This document shows positions 8,084 to 16,335 of a stretch of 64,000 bases of DNA, in pieces. The translations under genes were made by a program, and so were the position numbers. Below the pieces are notes generated by a model. That model was not told the DNA's origin. It did not search any database and worked only from the letters and a program-made list of their open reading frames with translations. Location of the stretch: positions 182,926 through 246,925 of the forward strand of contig JAFVDI010000028.1 in NCBI GenBank assembly GCA_017478485.1, given 5' to 3'. How positions within the stretch are numbered: position 1 is the stretch's first letter; every line of letters begins with the position of its first letter. This DNA is from Clostridiales bacterium. Its GTDB lineage: Bacteria; Bacillota; Clostridia; Saccharofermentanales; Saccharofermentanaceae.

Positions 8084-9181
8084 TCAGGCTTTCTTTTTCC
8101 CTGCGAAAACGAATCTCTGCTGGATAGAATAGCTCAGCAGGAACAAAAGCGTGTCGATAATGCACTTGATGAGTGTCTTTGATACCATCGGCAGAAGGAA
8201 ACAGATCCCCGCAACCGACCACGCGCTCGCCTGCATCTGGACGAAGGCCAGAGCAGCGTATTTGACGAGGGATGTCGCCTTGCCCGCGCGGCTCCTGAAT
8301 ACCATGAAATAATTGACGGTGTAGTTATATGTCGCGGATATGATCCTCGCGCAGACAGTAGAAAACTGTATGAGGTAGGAATCCGGGACCAGACCCTTGA
8401 AAAGGCGGTTGAATACCGTAAAAAGGATTATGTCTATGACAAACGACGTTAGTGACGCGAATATGTACTTGATGAATTTCTTTCCGAGAATCCTGTAGAT
8501 CCTGATCGAATCCTTGAACGGATCGAAATGGGTCTGGTGGTTCTCTTTGGAATCGTAAACGGTCTCGATCGGGACTTCGGTTATCTTGATCCTGCCAGTG
8601 CATTCGAGGAGCATCTGGGTTTCGTATTCGAACCTTTCGCCCTTGCAGTTTATCATGTCCTTCATGAAATCAAACGGGAGACCCCTGAGTCCCGTCTGGG
8701 TATCGCTGACCTTGGTTCCCGAGACATACGAAAAGACCTTTACGGTAAGGTTGTTTCCGAAACGGCTCTTCCACGGGATGTCCTCGCCGTCGAAACTGCG
8801 GACGCCCAGGATGAGCTTATCGGGTTCTTCCCTGAGTTTGTTGATGATGGAGGTTATGCATCCGGGAGTGTGCTGACCGTCAGAATCGGCAGTGACGCAG
8901 CCCAGAGCATCGGGCATGCTCTCTGCAATATATGAGAATGCGGTCTTGAGCGCCCTGCCCTTGCCCTTGTTCGGACGATAGGCGATAAGCTTTCCGCCGT
9001 GCGGGACAATAAGCTTTTCGGCCTGCGAAAAGATCTCATCGTACTCAGTACCGCTTCCGTCGTTGACGATTATGACCGGCCCCAAGCCTGCCGCGTTAAG
9101 GTCGTTCAGCAGGGATAAAAGCCTCTCATCAGGCTCATACGAGGGAATGACTATGGGTACTGTCTTGGTCATTTCATCCAT
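8084..9181 (-). CDS. Family 2 glycosyltransferase fused to a GtrA-like membrane domain
   Basis: Residues 1-220 form a GT-A fold of dolichyl-phosphate mannosyltransferase type: VIPSYEPDERL, VIIVNDGSG, RPNKGKGRALKTAF and TADSDGQH, the DxD-type nucleotide-sugar motif. Residues from about 230 to 365 carry four hydrophobic segments typical of GtrA, a membrane domain linked to flipping or handling of polyprenyl-linked sugars. Such fusions usually make undecaprenyl-phosphate sugars for wall or lipopolymer glycosylation. Starts at 9181 or 9172 are both possible and neither has a strong ribosome-binding site. The gene is divergent from the SLC13-type transporter. Confidence 0.88.
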   Translation of the reverse strand: MDEMTKTVPIVIPSYEPDERLLSLLNDLNAAGLGPVIIVNDGSGTEYDEIFSQAEKLIVPHGGKLIAYRPNKGKGRALKTAFSYIAESMPDALGCVTADSDGQHTPGCITSIINKLREEPDKLILGVRSFDGEDIPWKSRFGNNLTVKVFSYVSGTKVSDTQTGLRGLPFDFMKDMINCKGERFEYETQMLLECTGRIKITEVPIETVYDSKENHQTHFDPFKDSIRIYRILGKKFIKYIFASLTSFVIDIILFTVFNRLFKGLVPDSYLIQFSTVCARIISATYNYTVNYFMVFRSRAGKATSLVKYAALAFVQMQASAWSVAGICFLLPMVSKTLIKCIIDTLLFLLSYSIQQRFVFAGKKKA

Positions 9182-9284
9182 ATGTTTTCATATTAACACA
9201 ATTATCTTTAAATACTGTTCGGCTTGACTTGCCATGCACCGTCTTTTATCCTTTTTAAGTATTTTTCGGGGGAGAAACATATCT

Positions 9285-10592
9285 ATGAGTGCTTTTTTAG
9301 GTAATCCTGTATATATGAAATATCTGGCGATCGCACTGTTCGTCATAATGTATGTGCTTCTGGTAATGCTGCCCAAGCGCCGCGCGATAGTTGCGCTTAC
9401 GACAGCCACGCTGATGGTCATATTCCAGATCCTCCCCATCTCAAAAGTCCCGGGCGCGATCGACTGGAACGTCCTCATGATGCTCTTCGGCACGATGGTA
9501 ATAGTCGATTACTTCATCGAATCCAAGATGCCCAACATGATCGCCGAAGCTCTCTTAAGGCTCGCGCCCAACGTCATCTGGGTCACGATCCTGATGTCTC
9601 TCTTCTCCGGTATCATCTCCGCATTTATCGATAACGTCGCAACGGTCCTCATGGTAGCTCCGGTAGGCCTTGCGATCTGCAAAAAGCTGGGCAAGAACCC
9701 CATCGGCATGATCATCGCGATCGCGGTATCTTCCAACCTTCAGGGTGCGGCAACGCTCGTAGGCGACACGACTTCCATCATGCTCGCCGCAGCTGCCAAG
9801 ATGAACTTCAACGACTTCTTCTGGATGCACGGAAGACCGGGTATGTTCTTTGCGGTCGAGCTCGGAGCGCTCCTCACGGTACCGATCATGATGTTCCTCT
9901 TCCGCAAGGATAAAGCTCCCGTATCAAGCGACGAACACACCAAGGTAACCGATTATGTTCCCACCATCACGATGGTCGGTCACGTAGTTCTTCTCATCAT
10001 CGCTTCATTCATCCCGAACACTCCCGAAATGATCAACGGCTACATCTGCATGGCATGCGGTGTTCTTACGATCGTCTGGGAACTCATAAAGCAGAAGTCA
10101 GTAAAGGGCATGCTCCATTCGCTCAATGCAATGGACTATGACACGATGGCTCTTCTGGCCGGACTTTTCGTTGTCATCGCAGCCATCAATGAAGTAGGAG
10201 TCATCAAGGATGTTGCGGGATTTATCGCCAAGGCAGGCGGCAACAACATGTTCCTTCTCTTTACGATCGTAGTATGGGGTTCGGTCATCATATCAGCATT
10301 CATCGACAACATCCCTTATACCGCAACGATGCTCCCGATCCTCGCAAGTGTAGCAAATTCGATGAACATCGAACCTTATTTCCTGTTCTTCGGACTGCTC
10401 GTCGGCGCGACATTAGGCGGCAACCTCACTCCCATCGGAGCGTCCGCTAACATCGCAGGCGTAGGCATGCTCAGAAAAGAAGGCTATGAGGTCAGATTCC
10501 GTGATTTCATGAAGATAGGAATCCCGTTCACGCTCGCAGCCGTTATTGCGGGATATGTATTCGTCTGGGTGTTCTGGCACCCGGCAGTTTAA
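9285..10592 (+). CDS. SLC13/ArsB-NhaD superfamily anion permease
   Basis: This 435-residue protein has about 11 membrane helices and an internal two-fold repeat: FIDNVATVLMVAPVG in the first half and FIDNIPYTATMLPIL in the second, each followed by a glycine-rich segment (GAATLVGDTTSIM and GNLTPIGASANIAG). This is the ion-transporter superfamily that includes citrate/dicarboxylate carriers, ArsB and NhaD; the substrate cannot be told from sequence. I place the start at 9285 (MSAFLGNPVYMKY), preceded by GGGGGAG. Its 3' end overlaps the convergent xylanase gene by 4 bases. Confidence 0.85.
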   Translation: MSAFLGNPVYMKYLAIALFVIMYVLLVMLPKRRAIVALTTATLMVIFQILPISKVPGAIDWNVLMMLFGTMVIVDYFIESKMPNMIAEALLRLAPNVIWVTILMSLFSGIISAFIDNVATVLMVAPVGLAICKKLGKNPIGMIIAIAVSSNLQGAATLVGDTTSIMLAAAAKMNFNDFFWMHGRPGMFFAVELGALLTVPIMMFLFRKDKAPVSSDEHTKVTDYVPTITMVGHVVLLIIASFIPNTPEMINGYICMACGVLTIVWELIKQKSVKGMLHSLNAMDYDTMALLAGLFVVIAAINEVGVIKDVAGFIAKAGGNNMFLLFTIVVWGSVIISAFIDNIPYTATMLPILASVANSMNIEPYFLFFGLLVGATLGGNLTPIGASANIAGVGMLRKEGYEVRFRDFMKIGIPFTLAAVIAGYVFVWVFWHPAV

Positions 10593-11803
10593 AGGGTAAA
10601 TTCCTTAGAATCAGCAGAAAGCGCTACAGCCGGATCTTCGGGGATCAGTTCATAACCGCCCTTGAAGCCGGTAACGGTTACATTTCCTTCGCCGTCCGTA
10701 ACGACTGTTTCATCCGTATGCCATTTATGGTTGATCAGGTGGTCCAGGAGCTCATATGAAGGCTTGACCGTACCGTCACGGCGGACGACGCCGCTCGGCG
10801 CATTAAGCCACATTCCGTCCGTGAAATCCCAGCCCGTGATCGCCTTGACCTGCGGATGTTCGAAAAGGATCCTGTACATCTCCTCCATCTGCCTCATCTG
10901 GCGTTCCTCGCCCTTCGGGGTTGAAGGCCATTCCTCTGCAGTTACCTGGAAATCGTTGAGGTCTTCTAATTCTTCAGGCACGAGATAATCACCCGATGTG
11001 AGCGTATTCTCGGTAAAATGGATCGGAAGTCCGAACCTCGAAAATCTCTCAAGGACATCATAGATCTTGTCAGGACCCCAGTATTTCTGATGCTGGTGCG
11101 ACTGAATGCCTATCGTGGTGATCGGGACACCCGCATCAAGGCACTCTTCGATCAGATCTTCATATTTCTTCGTAGTGTTGAAATCATTGAGAAGGAGCTC
11201 GGCACCGGGGTTCATCTTCTTTGCCTCGTCGAAGACTGCCTTTACGAGTGGCACTCTGCCCATCTCTTTGCAGACTCTGGTAACGGCGTTGTCGTACTTG
11301 TCAAAGACCGGCATGATGACGACTTCGTTGATAACGTCCCACTTGTCTATGACTCCCTTGAAATCCGTGACTTCACGGTCGATCCTCCCCAGGAGCTTTT
11401 CGAGTATCGTCTTGTTGTCGTAAGCCATCAGCCAGTCGGCACATACCGTGTGCCAAACGAGCGGATGTCCCTTAACGGTAACTCCCCTCTCCTTGAGATA
11501 CAGCGCCGCATTCATCCTGCTCTTTGTCTCAGGCTTGCCCTCTTCGGGTTCAAAACCGCCGAGATAGAACGGAAGCGTCGCGTAGTTATAGATCTTCAGC
11601 CATTTATCGGTGAGGCTCTTAAAGTGTGCTCTTACCTTCTCGTCTTCGGCATTTGTCAGAGGAATGAAATCAAATCCTCCGCAGCCGAAAAGGAATTCGT
11701 GGCTCTTTTGGAGCAATCGGAGCTTCGCGTTCTTAACGGGCATACCGTTTGCATCAGTAACTTTGATAGTCTTGGAAGCTTTTCTGTGGTCAAGATTGCT
11801 CAT
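10589..11803 (-). CDS. GH10 family glycoside hydrolase, intracellular xylanase
   Basis: The 404-residue protein has a GH10 barrel with KGHPLVWHT (111-119), WDVINEV with the acid/base Glu160, QSHQHQKYWG, and IHFTENTL with the nucleophile Glu265. No signal peptide is visible, so it probably acts in the cytoplasm on imported xylo-oligosaccharides, unlike the lipoprotein GH10 at 20200-22119. The start at 11803 has CGGAGGT 9 bases upstream and begins the recognisable fold. The first 40 residues resemble a small beta-sheet extension. The last 45 residues (after about 360) form a short beta-rich tail. Confidence 0.88.
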   Translation of the reverse strand: MSNLDHRKASKTIKVTDANGMPVKNAKLRLLQKSHEFLFGCGGFDFIPLTNAEDEKVRAHFKSLTDKWLKIYNYATLPFYLGGFEPEEGKPETKSRMNAALYLKERGVTVKGHPLVWHTVCADWLMAYDNKTILEKLLGRIDREVTDFKGVIDKWDVINEVVIMPVFDKYDNAVTRVCKEMGRVPLVKAVFDEAKKMNPGAELLLNDFNTTKKYEDLIEECLDAGVPITTIGIQSHQHQKYWGPDKIYDVLERFSRFGLPIHFTENTLTSGDYLVPEELEDLNDFQVTAEEWPSTPKGEERQMRQMEEMYRILFEHPQVKAITGWDFTDGMWLNAPSGVVRRDGTVKPSYELLDHLINHKWHTDETVVTDGEGNVTVTGFKGGYELIPEDPAVALSADSKEFTL

Positions 11804-11910
11804 ATCGGGGACCTCCGAATGTGTATTGTAAAAATCGTAACATGACGCGGCGATCCGTTTCAATATCGCAGGGGCGTTTTACTCTTATTGTCACTATAAA
11901 GCCCTGCATC

Positions 11911-11939
11911 TTGATATAGTTTGTCGGGAAATGTAGACT
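11911..11939 (+). promoter_or_regulatory. Putative sigma-A promoter of the gene at 11974
   Basis: TTGATA (11911-11916), a 17-base spacer and TAGACT (11934-11939) lie 34 bases before the ATG. Confidence 0.5.
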
Positions 11940-11973
11940 TTTGGGTATTATTTCTTTTGGGTGGAGAAGACGA

Positions 11974-12603
11974 ATGGAAGATCCTGAGCAATTTCAGTAT
12001 AACGACGGAAGGGTCGTGGTGCCCTATGACAAGGACCGCAAGAAGGTCACTTTTTACGACACTTATGTCGACATAAACGGTGATGTCGTCAGATACGATG
12101 ACATAGCAATCTTCCAGTCAGAAGCCCTGGATTCCTCCTCGCAGATCGTCATATATCTGAGCAGCTCCTTCTCTTACAGATTCGCATTCACAACCTACGA
12201 CGGAACTGTTCATGTGTTTAAGCGCTTAGGTTATTCGGCATACGGGCTCGGCACTTACAAGAGAGTGAAAAAAGAATTCGATCCGATAGCTGACGCCATG
12301 TACAACATCGTTTTACACAAGGTCTTCGACCGCATTCTCGATAGGATTGAAAGCGGTGCGACAGTAAAGATCTGCGGTCTTACGATCACCAGGGACAGGA
12401 TCACTTTCGAAAAGAGAAAGCAGACCATAACCGTAGACAGGGATAATTTCGGCGGAGCATCGGTCAGTAATTTCGCGATGGATCACCAGGCACAGATCTT
12501 CCTTAGGGGTGAGAAAAAGCCCTGCTTCAAAGTGTCTCTCAACGAGCCTAACGCAAGGCTTATAGTTCCTCTTTCCAATGCCCTTTTCGCAGCGGGCGCC
12601 TGA
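11974..12603 (+). CDS. Uncharacterised protein, possibly PH-like domains
   Basis: I do not recognise this 209-residue soluble protein. It is rich in short beta-strand patterns: VTFYDTYVDINGDVVRYDDI is a self-contained strand block, followed by FRFAFTTYDG-like strands and, after residue 125, a second block (KICGLTITRDRITFEKRKQ). This resembles two bacterial PH-like domains, which is only a fold guess. There is no signal peptide or membrane segment. The start at 11974 is preferred over 11941 because GTGGAG lies 7 bases upstream and a promoter lies just before it. It abuts the convergent membrane-protein gene with no spacer. Confidence 0.6.
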   Translation: MEDPEQFQYNDGRVVVPYDKDRKKVTFYDTYVDINGDVVRYDDIAIFQSEALDSSSQIVIYLSSSFSYRFAFTTYDGTVHVFKRLGYSAYGLGTYKRVKKEFDPIADAMYNIVLHKVFDRILDRIESGATVKICGLTITRDRITFEKRKQTITVDRDNFGGASVSNFAMDHQAQIFLRGEKKPCFKVSLNEPNARLIVPLSNALFAAGA

Positions 12604-13248
12604 TCACTTGGGAAGGAATTCCTCTTCTTTGGAAGCCATCATCTTCTTCCTCTTGGCGATACCGGCAAAAGCTACGGCATAGCCAAATATGGGGATCAGC
12701 AGGACGCCGCCGGCAAGAAGTCTGTAGTGTGTTTTTGAAGAACTGCAGTCCATCAGTTCGTAGTAGATCGTTTTTGTTGTATTGCCCTTGATATTCAGTC
12801 TGGTCAAAGCCTGGTCATAATAATTCCTGGCCTTTGTCTCCTGTGACTTGACCGTACCTATGAACGTTCTAGGCTGCACCGCGATGTCCTGTGTCTTTTT
12901 GTCGATGTAATCGTATGTGGCATTTGTAAGGTTTTCCAGATACTCCCTGTCTTCCTTCTTGGAAACAGATATCGGCATGAAGGATCCGTCCTTCATCCAG
13001 ACAATATAGTAGTATTCGTGACCCGTCGGAATGAAGTTCGTCGACTCCGTCTTTTCCGCATATTTGCCGAGGCATGCCACGACATCCAGGGAAACCCACA
13101 TGTCGTTATATGCAGGCCTGTTTGCTGCTGCCTGCTCATATGTTCCGGCTACGTCACCGAAAATAAGATTTCTCAGAAAGAAAGCCGCTACTCCGAAAAA
13201 GATCAGAGCTACGGTAGATAAGATAAGAAGCTTTGCCTGGCTTTTCAT
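12604..13248 (-). CDS. Uncharacterised two-helix membrane protein
   Basis: This 214-residue protein has an N-terminal membrane helix (LLILSTVALIFFGVAAFFL), an extracytoplasmic domain of about 140 residues and a C-terminal helix (YRLLAGGVLLIPIFGYAVAFAGI) followed by a basic tail KRKKM. The middle contains YYYIVWMKDGSFMPISVS, which suggests a small beta-sheet domain. I cannot assign a family or function. It is convergent with the gene at 11974 and divergent from the VYGPP lipopeptide genes, whose promoter lies in the 99-base gap. Confidence 0.65.
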   Translation of the reverse strand: MKSQAKLLILSTVALIFFGVAAFFLRNLIFGDVAGTYEQAAANRPAYNDMWVSLDVVACLGKYAEKTESTNFIPTGHEYYYIVWMKDGSFMPISVSKKEDREYLENLTNATYDYIDKKTQDIAVQPRTFIGTVKSQETKARNYYDQALTRLNIKGNTTKTIYYELMDCSSSKTHYRLLAGGVLLIPIFGYAVAFAGIAKRKKMMASKEEEFLPK

Positions 13249-13288
13249 TTACGGATCCCCTCAATAGATTATTGCCTATATTCTGCCT

Positions 13289-13318
13289 TTGGGCAGGGAC
13301 ATTATAACATGATATAAT
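13289..13318 (+). promoter_or_regulatory. Putative promoter of the VYGPP lipopeptide / radical SAM operon
   Basis: TTGGGC (13289-13294), an 18-base spacer and a perfect TATAAT (13313-13318) lie 29 bases before the first ATG. Confidence 0.6.
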
Positions 13319-13347
13319 TTAAAAAATTTGAAAGGGGTGGTCTGAAT

Positions 13348-13596
13348 ATGAGGAAATCCGTAAAAGCTCTGACATTTGCTGCTGCCGCAATGGCAACGGG
13401 TCTGGCCACTTCCGGATGCTGGGGATTCGGCGGAAACGTTTACGGACCTCCGCCGTCTAAGAACACAACGGAGACCACCACTGAAGTAACGGAGAGCGAA
13501 AAGCCCACCGATGCGACACTTCCATCCGGATACGATCCCACGAAGGAGATGGAAGTCGATGTTTACGGACCTCCTCCGGAAGATATTCCGGAGTGA
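13348..13596 (+). CDS. VYGPP-motif lipoprotein-like peptide 1
   Basis: This 82-residue protein begins with a basic, alanine-rich export signal (MRKSVKALTFAAAAMATGLA) ending in TSGC, a plausible though atypical lipobox. The mature part is short and low in complexity. It has VYGPPP soon after the cysteine, a Thr/Glu-rich linker, then LPSGYDPTKEMEVDVYGPPP near the end. The next gene is a shorter paralogue with the same two VYGPP-like motifs and the same SGYD motif. AAAGGGG lies upstream of the start. Because a radical SAM/SPASM enzyme follows directly, this peptide is a candidate substrate for modification; that link is inference from gene order. Confidence 0.75.
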   Translation: MRKSVKALTFAAAAMATGLATSGCWGFGGNVYGPPPSKNTTETTTEVTESEKPTDATLPSGYDPTKEMEVDVYGPPPEDIPE

Positions 13597-13639
13597 CGGA
13601 CAGGTCAGGATAAACATCATCAGGAATGAGGTAACCGTA

Positions 13640-13843
13640 ATGAAAAAATCTGTAAAAGCTTTGACTTTCGCTGCTGCCACAGTGGCCGCCAGTCTGGCAT
13701 TCGGCGGCTGCGTTTACGGCCCCCAGCCGACAAGAAACACATCAAATGCTCATACGGATGAATCACTTCCCTCAGGATACGATTTCACGCAGGAGACAGA
13801 GGTCGTTGTTTACGGTCCTCCGTCTGAAGATCTTTCGAAATAG
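13640..13843 (+). CDS. VYGPP-motif lipoprotein-like peptide 2
   Basis: The 67-residue paralogue of the preceding gene shares MKKSVKALTFAAA, a GGC lipobox-like site, VYGPQP directly after the cysteine, LPSGYDFTQETEV in the middle and VYGPP near the C-terminus. The linker is shorter. The signal and motif regions are much better conserved than the linker, as expected if the tyrosine/proline motifs matter. The stop at 13841-13843 lies 11 bases before the radical SAM start. GAGGTAACC precedes the ATG. Confidence 0.75.
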   Translation: MKKSVKALTFAAATVAASLAFGGCVYGPQPTRNTSNAHTDESLPSGYDFTQETEVVVYGPPSEDLSK

Positions 13844-13854
13844 CGGATCTTTTT

Positions 13855-14928
13855 ATGGACCTTAATGAATTAAAGAAGGAATGTTTAGATGCCCGCGCTA
13901 AGCAGCGCGAGCGTCTTTATTTAGAACCCAGACTGACTTATTTTTTTTTCGAGCTGACTCAAAGCTGCAATTCAAACTGCTTCCACTGCGGCAGCCGGTG
14001 CGAACCGGGTCTCGGTCACGGCCCGTCCGTTGAAGAGTTTAAAAAAGTACTGGACGACGTTAAGACAAACCTTGATATCTCAAAGATGCAGCTCTGCATA
14101 ACGGGCGGCGAGCCTCTTCTCTACCCCGGTTTCCGAGAACTGCTGAGCTATGCCCATGAACAGGGCTTCCACTGGGGAATGACCTCCAACGGTACTCTCA
14201 TAACAGAAGATGTCGCAAAGATGCTCGAAGATACCGGCATGGGCACGATCTCGATCAGCATCGACGGTCTTGAAGAGACCCATGACAGGCAAAGAGGCCT
14301 TAAAGGCGGCTATCAGATGGCGATGAGTGGAATACAAAACCTCATAGACAGAGATGCTTTCGAGCACATATCCGTCACCACGGTCATCAACCATAAGAAC
14401 ATAGATGAGCTCGATGCACTTTACGATGTCATGGACGGCATCGACATCGATTCATGGAGAGTCATCGGGATAGAGCCCATGGGAAGGGCTTTGGATTATC
14501 CCGACATGCTCCTAACTCCTGACGACCAGAGACGTCTTTTCAGTTTCATCAAGGAAAAGCGCGAAGCGGGAATCCCCGTAGGATACGGCTGCAGCCACTT
14601 CCTCGGTCTCGATCTCGAGCGCGACGTCAGGGACTGGTTCTTCCTCTGCGGCGCGGGCATACATACCGCGAGCGTCAGGTCCAACGGCGACATCACGGCA
14701 TGTCTTGACATAGAACCCAGGCCCGAACTCGTACAGGGCAACATTTACAAAGACAGTTTCAGCGATGTATGGAAGAACAGATTTGAGGTCTTCAGAAGGC
14801 CTCTGTCTGACAGCTGCGAAGACTGCAAAGGATGCGAATACACCGGCTGGTGCGCAGGCGGCGCCCATCACAGTTACGACTACGACAACAACAGACAGCG
14901 CATCTGCATGAAGGGCATCCTTTTCTGA
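13855..14928 (+). CDS. Radical SAM/SPASM domain protein, possible peptide maturase
   Basis: The 357-residue enzyme has the radical SAM CxxxCxxC site (Cys38, Cys42, Cys45), ITGGEPLLYPGF, and a SPASM region with CX12GX4C (Cys265, Gly278, Cys283) followed by Cys321, Cys324, Cys327, Cys333 and Cys351. SPASM domains carry extra 4Fe-4S clusters and are typical of enzymes that modify ribosomal peptides or protein side chains. The order of late cysteines departs slightly from the textbook CX2CX5CX3C spacing, so one auxiliary cluster may be incomplete. It starts 11 bases after lipopeptide 2 with a weak ribosome-binding site, suggesting translational coupling. I cannot name the subfamily; it could also be an anaerobic sulfatase-maturase-like protein with another target. 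Confidence 0.88.
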   Translation: MDLNELKKECLDARAKQRERLYLEPRLTYFFFELTQSCNSNCFHCGSRCEPGLGHGPSVEEFKKVLDDVKTNLDISKMQLCITGGEPLLYPGFRELLSYAHEQGFHWGMTSNGTLITEDVAKMLEDTGMGTISISIDGLEETHDRQRGLKGGYQMAMSGIQNLIDRDAFEHISVTTVINHKNIDELDALYDVMDGIDIDSWRVIGIEPMGRALDYPDMLLTPDDQRRLFSFIKEKREAGIPVGYGCSHFLGLDLERDVRDWFFLCGAGIHTASVRSNGDITACLDIEPRPELVQGNIYKDSFSDVWKNRFEVFRRPLSDSCEDCKGCEYTGWCAGGAHHSYDYDNNRQRICMKGILF

Positions 14929-14991
14929 TCTTTTTGGGATTGGCGAAAAGTATGCAACAATATTAGATAAGTTATTTTGCGGAGGCACATT

Positions 14992-15588
14992 ATGAGAAAA
15001 GCGCTCAAGACAGCATCCATACTTATGGCGGCCGTAATGGCGGCTTCGGTCCTGGTCTCATGCAAGAAAGAGCCTGCCGCATCCAACAGGCCGGCCATAA
15101 TCAACACGGTCAATACAGGTGATGCTCCTTCAATGGCAAAAGATCCCGATCTCGGCAAGTATCTCATCGAGCTCTCCGTCTATGAACCCACGGACAAGCA
15201 AAAGAACGAGAAGTGGGAGCAGCACTACCGCATCGGTACCGACTGCACCCTTGAGATGTACGGCATCTTCAACGGGAAGATATACAGAGGCAAGAAGATC
15301 GGCCTGACAAATGTCGAATACAAAGAGATCTACGATCTGGTCAAGGCAAATCCCCTCGAGGCACAGGAAGTATCCGTTTACATGAACAACCCCGACGGCT
15401 GGGTAAGAAACCTGATCTCCTACACTACTGAAGACAAGGTCAAGACAAAGATCGGCGGAACAATGGCGAGCGGAACTGCATTCGACAAGATCTGCGAGCT
15501 CATCCTGAGCTTCCCCAACGATCAGGAAAAAAACGAATTCACGACTAACGTACAGACAGCGGTCAACAAGGACTATTTCGTCGGATAG
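14992..15588 (+). CDS. Uncharacterised lipoprotein
   Basis: The 198-residue protein starts with a lipoprotein signal (MRKALKTASILMAAVMAASVLVSC), with lipobox LVSC and predicted lipidation at Cys24. The mature domain contains KYLIELSVYEPTDKQKN and a middle segment on a small surface-exposed fold; I recognise no family. GCGGAGGC lies 7 bases before the ATG. It follows the radical SAM gene by 63 bases with no clear terminator between, so it may be in the same operon. Confidence 0.7.
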   Translation: MRKALKTASILMAAVMAASVLVSCKKEPAASNRPAIINTVNTGDAPSMAKDPDLGKYLIELSVYEPTDKQKNEKWEQHYRIGTDCTLEMYGIFNGKIYRGKKIGLTNVEYKEIYDLVKANPLEAQEVSVYMNNPDGWVRNLISYTTEDKVKTKIGGTMASGTAFDKICELILSFPNDQEKNEFTTNVQTAVNKDYFVG

Positions 15589-15591
15589 GCA

Positions 15592-16335
15592 ATGCAGGAC
15601 AACATCAACAGGCCTCATGTTAAAAAGATCCCTTCCTATACGAGAACAACGGGAAGGCAGGTCATTAAGTCCGGAATCGGCAAAGGTCTGGTGAGGTCAG
15701 GAGGCAGAGTCAGTGCACGTATGGGCGCCAGAAGTGCGCGCGTCCTGGCAAATATCTTCAGATCAGGTTCACGGATGTATTCCGTAACCATCTTAAGAAG
15801 CCTCATGAGAGCTCTGATGGCAAATGTCATCACCGCCGTCATCACACTTGCAGTGTTCACCCTTTACGATGTCATCATCTGGCTTAGAAAAGAACGCACC
15901 GGCCGTCAGCTCATTGCCAATTTCATCAGCAATATCTGGGTCATAACCTGGGGAACCATAGCTTTCTTTGTGTGGGAGCTCGCTGCAAAATCACTGTTGG
16001 GAGAAACAGGTCTGATTGCCGAGGCCGGTGGTTTCTTAACCGGATTCATAGTCTCGATACTGGCCTGTATAGTTATGGGAAAGGTCTTCGACAAGGTCTC
16101 TTCCAAGTACTATGTAAGTGACAGTGAACGCATGTTAGAGATACTCGGAACTGAATACGAGCGCATCAGACTCGAAGAAGAACTGGACCACGATCAGTCA
16201 AGACGCCTGCTCAGTGAGATCGAAAAAGTAATAACTCCCAAGACCGTCAAACAGATGATAAAGTCCGGCGATCCCGAAAAATATGCGACAGACCTGATAG
16301 AACCTATTATAATGGTAGCCGTCAGGGAGGCATAA
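15592..16335 (+). CDS. Uncharacterised membrane protein
   Basis: This 247-residue protein has a basic, Arg/Gly/Ser-rich N-terminal 50 residues, three hydrophobic segments (NVITAVITLAVFTLYDVII, NIWVITWGTIAFFVWELA and GGFLTGFIVSILACIVMG) and a charged C-terminal third with a helical stretch (MLEILGTEYERIRLEEELD). No family is recognised. It starts 3 bases after the preceding stop and ends directly at the ATG of the DUF2079 gene, so the three genes are tightly packed and probably translated together. Confidence 0.65.
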   Translation: MQDNINRPHVKKIPSYTRTTGRQVIKSGIGKGLVRSGGRVSARMGARSARVLANIFRSGSRMYSVTILRSLMRALMANVITAVITLAVFTLYDVIIWLRKERTGRQLIANFISNIWVITWGTIAFFVWELAAKSLLGETGLIAEAGGFLTGFIVSILACIVMGKVFDKVSSKYYVSDSERMLEILGTEYERIRLEEELDHDQSRRLLSEIEKVITPKTVKQMIKSGDPEKYATDLIEPIIMVAVREA

